A DNA stretch of 8,718 nt from Desulfatibacillaceae bacterium (GCA_030018745.1 JASEHB010000073.1:1-8718); one strand, 5' to 3'; counted from the first letter of the stretch, positions 1 to 7,411 are shown. Numbers and translations: made by a program. The notes: generated by a model not told the origin, from the sequence alone.

Positions 1-24
1 CAAAAACAAAAGCAGAAGTAGCAT
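1..24 (-). CDS. Possible first codons of a gene leaving the left edge
   Basis: An ATG at 24-22 on the minus strand opens eight codons reading MLLLLLFL before the window ends. This looks like the hydrophobic start of a signal peptide or membrane segment. An AGGGA element lies about six bases upstream, at usable ribosome-binding distance. The HtrA terminator lies further upstream, so this would be a separate downstream unit on the same strand. Eight codons are too few to prove a gene or assign a function. Confidence 0.25.
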
Positions 25-94
25 GAAAAATCCCTGTTGCCCTTGCCCCCCAAAACCGCTTCCGGCCAAAGGCATCTGACTTGTTTTGACTATC

Positions 95-121
95 GAAAAA
101 AAACAGCAAGGAACCTGCTGT
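95..121 (-). terminator. Intrinsic terminator of the HtrA-like gene
   Basis: Read on the minus strand, a 6-bp stem (ACAGCA with TGCTGT, 103-108 and 116-121) with a 7-base loop is followed directly by eight T residues (102-95). It lies about 35 bases beyond the stop codon of the protease gene. The stem is short, but the U-tract is strong. Confidence 0.6.
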
Positions 122-155
122 CAAGGAAAACCGCCCTCCCCTGCCCCAAAGGGTA

Positions 156-1229
<1,074 letters not shown>

Positions 1230-1259
1230 GAACAAAGAGTTTTTAAAGATAGGGCCTCC

Positions 1260-1312
1260 AAAAAAAGCAAAGCCGCTTTTAACCAGCCTTCAGAATATGG
1301 AACAACGGCTTT
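1260..1312 (-). terminator. Likely terminator of the SRP RNA
   Basis: On the minus strand just after the SRP RNA 3' end, a 7-bp stem (AAAGCCG at 1269-1275 with CGGCTTT at 1306-1312) encloses a 30-base loop. It is followed after GC by seven T residues (1266-1260). The loop is long, so efficiency is uncertain, but position and U-tract fit. Confidence 0.5.
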
Positions 1313-1324
1313 TTTTTAAGAAAA

Positions 1325-1583
1325 CTTGACCGCGCACCCCCTGTTGAGCCTGACGGAGTGCCGGGACGCACAAATGACCGGGGTCGATCCGCGACACAGA
1401 CAAAGCCACTTATCGCTGCTTCCTTCCGGATCTGACGAGGTTCGCAACCGTCTGTTGCGCGGCGGCCGGCCGCGTGCTGTCCCAACCACGCCGCCAGATG
1501 GCCCTCCAGAGGGGATTCAGCCCTGCATGGAGCGGGTTTCAGGCTACAGGGAACCGCTACCTCCCCGCCTAGCGCAGCCAAGC
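1325..1583 (-). ncRNA. ffs: Signal recognition particle RNA, large bacterial type with Alu domain
   Basis: RNA scaffold of the signal recognition particle, which with Ffh targets nascent membrane and secreted proteins to FtsY and the Sec translocon. On the minus strand the S-domain tip reads GTCAGATCCGGAAGGAAGCA (around 1437-1418), the near-invariant Ffh-binding region. The 5' part carries GCTAGGCGGGGAGGTAGCGG (around 1573-1554) followed by CCCTGTA, as I remember from the Bacillus scRNA Alu domain. The ends close by an 11-bp helix: CTTGGCTGCGC (1582-1572) pairs with GCGCGGTCAAG (1335-1325), with two G-U pairs. Length is about 258 nt, versus about 114 nt for the E. coli 4.5S form. A well-spaced sigma70-like promoter places +1 at 1583, one base outside this helix. 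The exact 3' end is inferred from the helix. Protein readings of this stretch on either strand are spurious. Confidence 0.93.
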
Positions 1584-1589
1584 CTTATA

Positions 1590-1618
1590 AATATAGCGGC
1601 TGGCTCAAATTATATCAA
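1590..1618 (-). promoter_or_regulatory. Sigma70-like promoter of the SRP RNA
   Basis: On the minus strand TTGATA (1618-1613) and TATATT (1595-1590) are separated by exactly 17 bases; each matches consensus at five of six positions. The predicted start is a G at 1583, one base outside the RNA's closing helix. Two independent predictions thus agree. Confidence 0.75.
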
Positions 1619-1629
1619 GCACAATCATA

Positions 1630-1665
1630 AACTTGCTGACAGGCAAAGGGGGTTGACAGCAAGTT
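1630..1665. repeat. 9-bp inverted repeat between divergent promoters, candidate operator
   Basis: AACTTGCTG (1630-1638) and CAGCAAGTT (1657-1665) are perfect inverted copies with an 18-base spacer. The right arm overlaps the proposed grpE -35 box (1653-1658). The left arm lies 11 bases upstream of the SRP RNA -35 box. It is not the CIRCE element bound by HrcA (TTAGCACTC-N9-GAGTGCTAA). An operator role is inference; the repeat itself is plain in the sequence. Confidence 0.5.
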
Positions 1666-1680
1666 ATGCAGTCTTATCTT
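1653..1680 (+). promoter_or_regulatory. Candidate sigma70-like promoter of grpE-dnaK
   Basis: A perfect TTGACA (1653-1658) is followed after 16 bases by TATCTT (1675-1680), predicting a start near 1687 and a leader of about 47 bases before grpE. No convincing sigma32-type heat-shock promoter (CTTGAA with a CCCCAT-like -10) is visible. Confidence 0.55.
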
Positions 1681-1733
1681 TTTGGCGTTGCAGCATATTA
1701 AAAAAATCTCAAGCTATTCTGGTGCGTTAAATT

Positions 1734-2342
1734 ATGGAGAAGTTTAAAGGGAAAGGCTCGGCCCAGAAAGAGGCCGACAGGATAATGGAAGAAGGCGACC
1801 TTCAGGAAAAAGAGTTGTCCCTTGAAACGGACAAGGAAGCCCCCCAAAGCCCCCAAAGCAGCCCGGACAAGGTTCTTGCCGAGCTGGAGGAGACCAGGGA
1901 CAGGCTTTTGAGAACTCTGGCGGAAATGGACAACTTCAAAAAGCGCTCCCAAAGGGAGATGGAGGATTTCCGCAAATACGCCAACGAGGACCTGATAAAA
2001 GGCCTTCTGCCGGTCATTGACAACCTTGAAAGGGCGCTGGAAAGCGCACGCAAGGGCCAGTGCGATATTGGCGCCCTTGTGGAGGGGATTGATCTGACCG
2101 CAAAGGAAATATCCGCACTTCTGGGCAAATACGGCGTTACCTGCGTGGATGCCCTGGGAAAGCCCTTTGACCCGGCTTATCATCAGGCGCTCATGCAGCA
2201 GCCAAGCCATGAGCACCCTGAAAACACGGTCATGGAGGAGGTGCAGAAGGGATACACCATGAAGGACAGGCTGTTAAGGCCATCCCTTGTGTGCGTTTCT
2301 GCGGGCAGCCCCAAAAAAGGCGCAGATGAAAACTTGAATTGA
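1734..2342 (+). CDS. grpE: GrpE, nucleotide exchange factor for DnaK
   Basis: Cytosolic co-chaperone that releases ADP from DnaK and so resets the Hsp70 cycle. The 202 residues follow the family plan: a charged, poorly conserved N-terminus (1-45), a long dimerising helix with AEMDNFKKR (63-71), PVIDNLERAL (93-102), and the C-terminal beta domain with GKPFDPAYHQAL (142-153) and QKGYTMKDRLLRPSLVCVS (171-189). Length is normal. The start is not certain: the ATG at 1734 comes just after an in-frame stop and has no good Shine-Dalgarno site, and a second ATG at 1785 (residue 18) lies in the variable region. The gene is 122 bases upstream of dnaK on the same strand with no terminator between, so the two are probably one transcript. 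No hrcA lies upstream. Confidence 0.96.
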   Translation: MEKFKGKGSAQKEADRIMEEGDLQEKELSLETDKEAPQSPQSSPDKVLAELEETRDRLLRTLAEMDNFKKRSQREMEDFRKYANEDLIKGLLPVIDNLERALESARKGQCDIGALVEGIDLTAKEISALLGKYGVTCVDALGKPFDPAYHQALMQQPSHEHPENTVMEEVQKGYTMKDRLLRPSLVCVSAGSPKKGADENLN

Positions 2343-2446
2343 GCAGCATTTTTGAACAAGGGCAAGGCGATACACTGACTGCACGGCGTGCGGGCAGCCT
2401 GCTGATGCTGGCGCGGCCTGCAAGGCCCTGCAAAAAAATACAATAT

Positions 2447-2453
2447 AAGGAGG
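2447..2453 (+). promoter_or_regulatory. Ribosome-binding site that decides the dnaK start
   Basis: AAGGAGG lies 11 bases before the ATG at 2465. Another ATG at 2455, in a different frame, is only one base from this element and cannot be the start served by it. Confidence 0.75.
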
Positions 2454-2464
2454 CATGAGAGAAA

Positions 2465-4387
2465 ATGGGAAAAGTCATAGGAATCGATCTTGGAACCACA
2501 AACTCCTGCGTGGCTGTCATGGAGGGTGGAGAGGCAAAGGTCATAACCAACGCGGACGGAGGCCGTACAACTCCATCCATTGTGGCCATCTCCAATTCCG
2601 GAGAGCGCCTTGTGGGCCAGATAGCCAAGCGCCAGGCCATCACCAACCCCACAAACACGGTGTTTGCGGTCAAAAGGCTCATCGGCAGGCGCTATGATTC
2701 AAAAGAGGTGCAGGAGGACCGCAAGGTTCTGCCCTATAAAATCACCAAGGCAGATAATGGTGACGCCTGGGTGGAGCTTCAGAGCAAAAGCTACAGCCCG
2801 CAGGAAGTCTCCAGCTTCATTCTGGGATACCTCAAAAAGGCTGCCGAGGATTACCTGGGCCAGCCCGTAACAGAGGCCGTCATCACGGTGCCGGCTTACT
2901 TCAACGACTCCCAGCGCCAGGCAACAAAGGATGCAGGCAAAATCGCGGGCCTTACCGTGCTTCGCATAATCAACGAGCCTACTGCCGCCTCCCTTGCCTA
3001 CGGGCTGGACAAAAAGGCGGAAAAGAAGATTGCAGTCTTTGACCTGGGCGGCGGAACCTTTGACATTTCCATACTGGAAATTGCAGACGGCGTTTTTGAG
3101 GTCAAGTCAACCAACGGCGACACCCACCTTGGCGGCGAGGACTTTGACCAGAAGGTCATAGACTACCTGGCTGACGAGTTCAAAAAGGATCAGGGCATTG
3201 ATCTGCGGGGCGACAAAATGGCCCTCCAGCGCCTCAAGGAGGCAGCGGAAAAGGCCAAGATGGAGCTTTCCACAAACCTGGAGACAGATGTCAACCTGCC
3301 CTTTATCACGGCAGATGCCTCCGGGCCGAAGCACCTTAACATAAAGCTCTCCCGCTCCAAGCTGGAATCTCTTGTGGCAGGCCTGCTGGACCGCATTGAC
3401 GGCCCCTGCAAAACCGCCATGAAGGACGCCAAGGCCACCCCGGCCGATATTGACGAGGTTATCCTTGTGGGCGGCATGACCCGTATGCCCGCAGTTCAGG
3501 AGAGGGTGTCCAAAATTTTCGGCGGCAAGCAGCCCAACAAGAGCGTAAACCCCGATGAGGTGGTGGCCCTGGGCGCAGCCATTCAAGGCGGCGTGCTCAA
3601 GGGCGATGTCAAGGATGTCCTCCTTCTGGATGTGACGCCCTTGACCCTTGGCATTGAAACCTTGGGCGAGGTCATGACCCCGCTCATCGAGAAAAACACA
3701 ACCATACCTGTTCGCAAGAGCCAGATATTCTCGACAGCCGCGGACAACCAGCCTGCGGTTTCCATCCATGTGCTCCAGGGCGAGCGGGAGATGGCCGCCA
3801 ACAACAAAACCCTTGGCCGCTTCGAGCTTACGGGCATACCCCCTGCCCCGCGCGGCGTGCCCCAGGTGGAAGTCACCTTTGACATTGACGCCAACGGCAT
3901 TGTGAGCGTTTCCGCCAAGGACCTTGGCACAGGCAAGGAGCAGAGCATCAAAATAACCTCCTCTTCGGGCCTTACCAAGGATGAGATTGACCAGATGGTC
4001 AAGGACGCCGAGGCCCACGCGGACGAGGACAAGAAAAAGCGCGCCCTGGTGGAAGCCAGAAACCACGCGGACGCCCTTATCTACCAGACGGAAAAATCCA
4101 TGACCGAGCTTGGCGACAAGGTGGATGAGGCCACAAAGTCCAGCGTCAGCACGGCCATTGAGGATCTGAAAAAGGCCCTGGAAGGCGAAGACGCGGACAA
4201 TATAAAGAAAAAGACCGATGTCCTTATCCAGGCCTCCCACAAGCTGGCCGAAGCCATGTACCAGAAGGCCAGCGCTGGCCAGGACGACGGCGCAGGCCCA
4301 GGCGATGACGCCGGGCAGGGCGCAGGCTCCGCAGGCCAGGCAGATGACGATGTTGTGGATGCGGATTTTGAGGAAGTGAAAGACTGA
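2465..4387 (+). CDS. dnaK: DnaK, Hsp70 molecular chaperone
   Basis: ATP-dependent chaperone that binds exposed hydrophobic peptides, working with DnaJ and GrpE. The 640 residues are full length. The ATPase domain shows the phosphate-1 motif IDLGTTNS (7-14), VPAYFNDSQRQATKDAG (142-158), phosphate-2 DLGGGTFD (193-200, with the conserved Thr198) and the adenosine motif ILVGGMTRMP (333-342). The interdomain linker VLLLDVTPL (385-393) is intact, followed by the substrate-binding domain (about 394-505) and the helical lid. The tail is Gly/Ala/Asp-rich and ends in DVVDADFEEVKD, the usual bacterial acidic ending. The start MGKVIGIDLGTTNS is canonical. It follows grpE and is closed by a strong terminator, so dnaJ is not in this operon. 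Confidence 0.99.
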   Translation: MGKVIGIDLGTTNSCVAVMEGGEAKVITNADGGRTTPSIVAISNSGERLVGQIAKRQAITNPTNTVFAVKRLIGRRYDSKEVQEDRKVLPYKITKADNGDAWVELQSKSYSPQEVSSFILGYLKKAAEDYLGQPVTEAVITVPAYFNDSQRQATKDAGKIAGLTVLRIINEPTAASLAYGLDKKAEKKIAVFDLGGGTFDISILEIADGVFEVKSTNGDTHLGGEDFDQKVIDYLADEFKKDQGIDLRGDKMALQRLKEAAEKAKMELSTNLETDVNLPFITADASGPKHLNIKLSRSKLESLVAGLLDRIDGPCKTAMKDAKATPADIDEVILVGGMTRMPAVQERVSKIFGGKQPNKSVNPDEVVALGAAIQGGVLKGDVKDVLLLDVTPLTLGIETLGEVMTPLIEKNTTIPVRKSQIFSTAADNQPAVSIHVLQGEREMAANNKTLGRFELTGIPPAPRGVPQVEVTFDIDANGIVSVSAKDLGTGKEQSIKITSSSGLTKDEIDQMVKDAEAHADEDKKKRALVEARNHADALIYQTEKSMTELGDKVDEATKSSVSTAIEDLKKALEGEDADNIKKKTDVLIQASHKLAEAMYQKASAGQDDGAGPGDDAGQGAGSAGQADDDVVDADFEEVKD

Positions 4388-4414
4388 AGCAAAACCCGCA
4401 GGACAAAATAACAA

Positions 4415-4473
4415 AAGCGGCGCAGGGAGCAAAACCTTACTGCAACAAGGTTTGCCCTGCGCCGCTTGTTTTT
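4415..4473. terminator. Strong two-way terminator between dnaK and the serine hydrolase gene
   Basis: A perfect 13-bp stem (AAGCGGCGCAGGG at 4415-4427 with its complement at 4455-4467) is extended, after a small bulge, by AAACCTT (4432-4438) pairing with AAGGTTT (4447-4453). On the plus strand it is followed by G and five T (4469-4473). On the minus strand the bases beyond the stem are also T-rich (complement of 4404-4414). It lies between convergent genes and can serve both. Confidence 0.9.
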
Positions 4474-4508
4474 GGTGCCTGCGACACCCCTGGCAAGCAT
4501 CCGCAATA

Positions 4509-6644
4509 TCAGGGATTCACCGTCAGCATATAGTTGCCCGGGGCATCCGGGGTGCGGGAAACAGCCAGGTAGTATGTCCCCGGCGCAGCGTTGAAAGTTA
4601 GGCGGTCCACGCCTCTGGCAACCGGCGAGTCCAGATCCTGGTCAAAGAGCCTCAAAATGTATCCGCCCTGGCCTCCGGGCACATCAAAAACAACCTGGCC
4701 CCCCGGTGCAAGGCAATTGTAGCCAAACCAGTGCACCTGATGAAAATCCAGGTCTTTGGCTATCATGTCACCGCCCGTTACAATGGGAACCTGATCTATG
4801 GAACGGGCCTTGCAGCCCACAAAAACCATCTTCTCGCCCGCCGCATCGTTTTCCACCCGGACCGCGCTTCCATTGCGGTTGGCAAGCCCTGCCACAAATG
4901 CCAGTTGATCATTCTGGGGAAAAATCACCTGTAGGTTTTCGCTCTGGGCAACCATAAGCATCCCGCCATTGTCCACGAGTTCAAGAAAGGGTCTGTCCCA
5001 GCCCAGGTCGTTGAAGGAATAGTTTTCGATGAGCCAGGGCCTTCCTGCGCGAGCAAGCCAGGCTGCGCCAACCGGTTGTGGGGCAAGCTTTTCCGCCAGA
5101 AGCAGAACCACATGGCCCCCGAAAATGCTTTCAAATAATTCCGAACCATCACTTCCCACCTGAATCATTACAAAATGGTCTTCGCCCATATAAGAAAGGA
5201 GCTTGAACACAATGCGATGGGCAGCGTCTTCCACGCTCCAGAAATCCTGGCCGTATTCCAGCTTTTTTGCCACGGGGTTTTGTGTATGTGCGTTCTGTAT
5301 CCACAAGAGGGTTCCATCCAGGTTGTCCTGCACAATATCAAATCCGTTTTTCTTCACATAGGTTCCGGCAATAAGAGCTGGATTTGACACGGAAAAAAAG
5401 TCTGGATAGTCAGGGAGCGATGGGGTGAGGCCTGTTTTTTCCTCAACTGCATTCTTGAGGCATTCACGGGCTATGGAATAAACGGCAAACTGGGCTGTGT
5501 CGGAATTGGTCAGAACGATTACTGCAAGTCCCTTGTCCGGAAGAATCTCCATAAAGGAATTGAAATGGCCTGTGCTGCCGTTCTTGGCCCAGGCCCGGCC
5601 AGCATAGCTCATAACCGGGTCGTTAATGGTGTCAAGGCCAAGCCCTGGCGTGGAATAGCTGTTCAAGTCCAGGGGGGTCCTCTCTCCCCGGCCCATGAGG
5701 GCCAAAGTTTGGGGGGAAAGAATTCTGTCGCCGAAGACTGTTTTCCCCTGGGTCAAGAGCATGGACAGAAACCGCCCCATATCCAGAACATTGGTGACAG
5801 CCCCGCCCGTTGCCCCAAAAACGCAGTTGGTTTCCATGTCAGCAGGAAGCGGCTCCCCCCCAATGTAGCCCACAGCCATGCCCGGCAAGGCCCTGAAGGT
5901 CGTGCTTTCCATGCCCAGGGGCAAAAAAAGCTGCCGGGTCATGAACTCGTTGAAACTCTCATTACCCTGCCCACCCAGGCGGAGGGCTATTTCACCGGCC
6001 AGAACAAAACCCGTGTTGGAATAGACAGATATTTTACCCGGTGGATAGCTGGGATACTCGTCTGAAAGATAGCCCAAAAGCCAGTCAATATAAAGGTTGC
6101 AGCCCCAATAGTTCCATGCCTCCTCCACAAAGCCGCTGTTGTAAATGTCTCCGGGAATCCCGGAATGGTGGTTCAAAAGCCTTTCCACGGTAATTTCCTG
6201 CATCTGATTTGGGAAGCGCGCAGCAAGTTGGAATTCCGGCAGATAGTCCGAAGCCGGGCTTTCAAGTCTCACAAGGCCCTGTTCGAGAAGTTGCAGCAGG
6301 GCAACGGTGGAAAGGGTTTTGGAGCCGGAACCCAGCATATAGGCCGTATCCGCCCCTGCGGGAATTGAGTTTTCCTTGTCCGCCCACCCAAAACCCTGCG
6401 CCCAGACAATTTTCTCCCCGTCAACAAGGGCTATGCTCAAGCCCACCCCGTTCTTCTCTGCCATTGTTGTGTTGATGAAGCTGGAGGTTTTTCGGATTGT
6501 TTCGGGGAAAGTCCTTGTCTCAAGGTACATTCTGCTTTCACAGGATGCAGACAGCACAAGCAGGAGGGTTGGCACAAGAAATTTCAGAATTGTCCATCTT
6601 GACCATGACACGCATGACAAGGCATTTAAAAAATGAGTTTTCAA
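4509..6644 (-). CDS. Exported serine hydrolase, beta-lactamase/PBP4* (class C) family, with C-terminal extension
   Basis: A 711-residue serine hydrolase of the beta-lactamase/D-alanyl-D-alanine carboxypeptidase superfamily. Activity could be peptidase, esterase or beta-lactamase-like; the sequence does not say which. The start is a TTG at 6644, supported by a perfect AGGAGG eight bases upstream. An N-terminal membrane signal (residues 18-34) ends in LSASC. Cys35 suggests a lipoprotein, but Ser at -3 is not a classic lipobox, so ordinary cleavage is possible. The catalytic domain spans about 50-390: SxxK is S106-G-S-K109 and the second motif is Y208-S-N210. The third, usually HTG or KTG, reads S357-T-G359. 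Residues 420-620 resemble nothing I recognise and may be a beta-rich accessory region. The last 80 or so, with FNAAPGTYYLAVSR and NYMLTVNP, resemble a PPC-like beta domain of secreted enzymes. It stands alone, convergent with dnaK. Confidence 0.88.
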   Translation of the reverse strand: MKTHFLNALSCVSWSRWTILKFLVPTLLLVLSASCESRMYLETRTFPETIRKTSSFINTTMAEKNGVGLSIALVDGEKIVWAQGFGWADKENSIPAGADTAYMLGSGSKTLSTVALLQLLEQGLVRLESPASDYLPEFQLAARFPNQMQEITVERLLNHHSGIPGDIYNSGFVEEAWNYWGCNLYIDWLLGYLSDEYPSYPPGKISVYSNTGFVLAGEIALRLGGQGNESFNEFMTRQLFLPLGMESTTFRALPGMAVGYIGGEPLPADMETNCVFGATGGAVTNVLDMGRFLSMLLTQGKTVFGDRILSPQTLALMGRGERTPLDLNSYSTPGLGLDTINDPVMSYAGRAWAKNGSTGHFNSFMEILPDKGLAVIVLTNSDTAQFAVYSIARECLKNAVEEKTGLTPSLPDYPDFFSVSNPALIAGTYVKKNGFDIVQDNLDGTLLWIQNAHTQNPVAKKLEYGQDFWSVEDAAHRIVFKLLSYMGEDHFVMIQVGSDGSELFESIFGGHVVLLLAEKLAPQPVGAAWLARAGRPWLIENYSFNDLGWDRPFLELVDNGGMLMVAQSENLQVIFPQNDQLAFVAGLANRNGSAVRVENDAAGEKMVFVGCKARSIDQVPIVTGGDMIAKDLDFHQVHWFGYNCLAPGGQVVFDVPGGQGGYILRLFDQDLDSPVARGVDRLTFNAAPGTYYLAVSRTPDAPGNYMLTVNP

Positions 6645-6868
6645 GCCGAGTTCCTCCTATATTGGTTATTTTTTCCTGGTGCAGAAGATTCCAGCCTGGA
6701 GTTTTGTAAAACCATACGGCCCGGCCAAGATATTGAAAGCGCTTTTCTGTTTGCTTTTCAGTTTAGCTGTCCGGCACTGACCATGCAACCATTTCTGCAG
6801 TCCCTTTCCCCTGGGCAGCCAGTAACTGTTGAGCTTCTTCACCCCCAAACAAGGTAAAGGGTTATTAG

Positions 6869-6928
6869 CGGGATAGCCAATCCGGAAAAGGGCCAAAGCC
6901 TTACCTATGGGCCGGATTTAATAGCCCG
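6869..6928. repeat. Imperfect inverted repeat upstream of the HU gene
   Basis: The arms 6869-6885 and 6912-6928 match as inverted copies at 13 of 17 positions. They include a perfect 7-bp core AATCCGG/CCGGATT (6879-6885 and 6912-6918), with 26 bases between. A second 6-bp pair, CCTGTG (6930-6935) and CACAGG (6965-6970), follows at once. These could be protein-binding sites or a folded RNA; there is no T-tract, so it is not a terminator. Confidence 0.4.
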
Positions 6929-6976
6929 ACCTGTGGTTCTGCGGTTCCAGACCTTTGGGGCGGTCACAGGAAAGTA

Positions 6977-7005
6977 TTGACCGGGCCATTTCCTTTTGCT
7001 ATCAA
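6977..7005 (+). promoter_or_regulatory. Upstream candidate promoter of the HU gene
   Basis: TTGACC (6977-6982) and TATCAA (7000-7005) are separated by 17 bases. It lies immediately upstream of a second promoter-like pair, giving a possible tandem arrangement. Confidence 0.35.
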
Positions 7006-7014
7006 GACAACTCC

Positions 7015-7042
7015 TTGACTTTCAATTAAGTTGTGTTTTAAT
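7015..7042 (+). promoter_or_regulatory. Main candidate promoter of the HU gene
   Basis: TTGACT (7015-7020) and TTTAAT (7037-7042), each one mismatch from sigma70 consensus, are spaced by 16 bases in an AT-rich stretch. The predicted start near 7049 leaves a leader of about 83 bases before the HU start. Confidence 0.55.
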
Positions 7043-7131
7043 GTTTTGTAATGTCTGCTGATTTTAAAGCTTTGAGGTTCATCATAAAAATTTATTGACC
7101 ACTCTGGCAAGCACCGGGTGGGGAGGCTTTT

Positions 7132-7410
7132 ATGAACAAACTGGAATTGGTTTCCGCCCTGAAAAACGCTACGGGCATCTCCAAAAACGATGCCGCCAAG
7201 GTGGTGCAGATCTTCTTTGACTCCATGACCGATGCCCTGGCAGCAAACGAGCGCGTTGAAATTCGCGGGCTTTGCAGCTTCTATGTGAAGGAATACAAGA
7301 GCTACACGGGCCGCAACCCCAAAACCGGCGAGCCGGTTGTCATCAGGCCCAAAAAGCTGCCCTTTTTCAAGTGCGGCAAGGAGTTGAAAGAGCGCGTTGA
7401 TACAAAATAA
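7132..7410 (+). CDS. HU/IHF-family DNA-binding protein
   Basis: A 92-residue small basic protein of the HU/IHF family that bends and compacts DNA as a dimer. The N-terminal helical dimer part (1-45) is followed by the beta-arm domain with VEIRGLCSFYVKEYKSYTGR (42-61), NPKTGEPVV (62-70) and the closing LPFFKCGKELKERV. Asn-Pro at the arm tip (residues 62-63) is the residue pair that intercalates into DNA. Unlike E. coli HU, the usual GFGSF is GLCSF (Cys48) and the FKAGK-like segment is FKCGK (Cys81). I recall this pattern from deltaproteobacterial proteins often named IHF-beta-like, so HU versus IHF cannot be settled here. GGGAGG lies five bases before the ATG. It has its own promoter and terminator, so it is probably transcribed alone. 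Confidence 0.95.
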   Translation: MNKLELVSALKNATGISKNDAAKVVQIFFDSMTDALAANERVEIRGLCSFYVKEYKSYTGRNPKTGEPVVIRPKKLPFFKCGKELKERVDTK

Positions 7411-7411
7411 T

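Larger units (their letters stand above)
6645..7131. other. 487-base intergenic region between divergent genes
   Basis: It contains no supported gene. From the left it holds the hydrolase ribosome-binding site (AGGAGG, complement of 6653-6658) and small palindromes at 6690-6700, 6701-6712 and 6736-6745. It continues with larger inverted repeats at 6869-6928 and 6930-6970, two tandem promoter-like elements for the HU gene (6977-7042), and the HU ribosome-binding site GGGAGG at 7121-7126. No strong promoter for the hydrolase could be picked out on the minus strand. Short readings here lack ribosome sites and recognisable protein character. Confidence 0.6.

Noticed and set aside
23..79. Short plus-strand frame MKNPCCPCPPKP...
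   Set aside because: It is only 18 codons with no ribosome site; the Cys/Pro run is probably chance.
1230..1235. TTG two codons upstream as the HtrA start
   Set aside because: The ATG at 1229 gives a typical signal peptide, and no ribosome site favours the TTG.
1279..1730. Open frames on both strands across the SRP RNA and the grpE promoter region
   Set aside because: They run through a clearly recognised structured RNA and promoters; their translations look random.
1621..1733. CIRCE element or sigma32 promoter upstream of grpE
   Set aside because: Neither TTAGCACTC/GAGTGCTAA nor a CTTGAA...CCCCAT pair is present; the inverted repeat found has a different sequence and spacing.
2343..2464. 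Separate promoter or terminator between grpE and dnaK
   Set aside because: Only short GGCC-type hairpins without a T-tract and no well-spaced -35/-10 pair are present, so co-transcription is the simpler reading.
3107..4432. 441-codon open frame antisense to dnaK
   Set aside because: It lies fully opposite an intact dnaK, shows no recognisable domain, and is explained by codon bias of the sense gene.
6666..6896. 76-codon minus-strand frame upstream of the hydrolase
   Set aside because: It starts with TTG at a poor ribosome site, overlaps inverted repeats and the expected promoter, and shows no protein motif.
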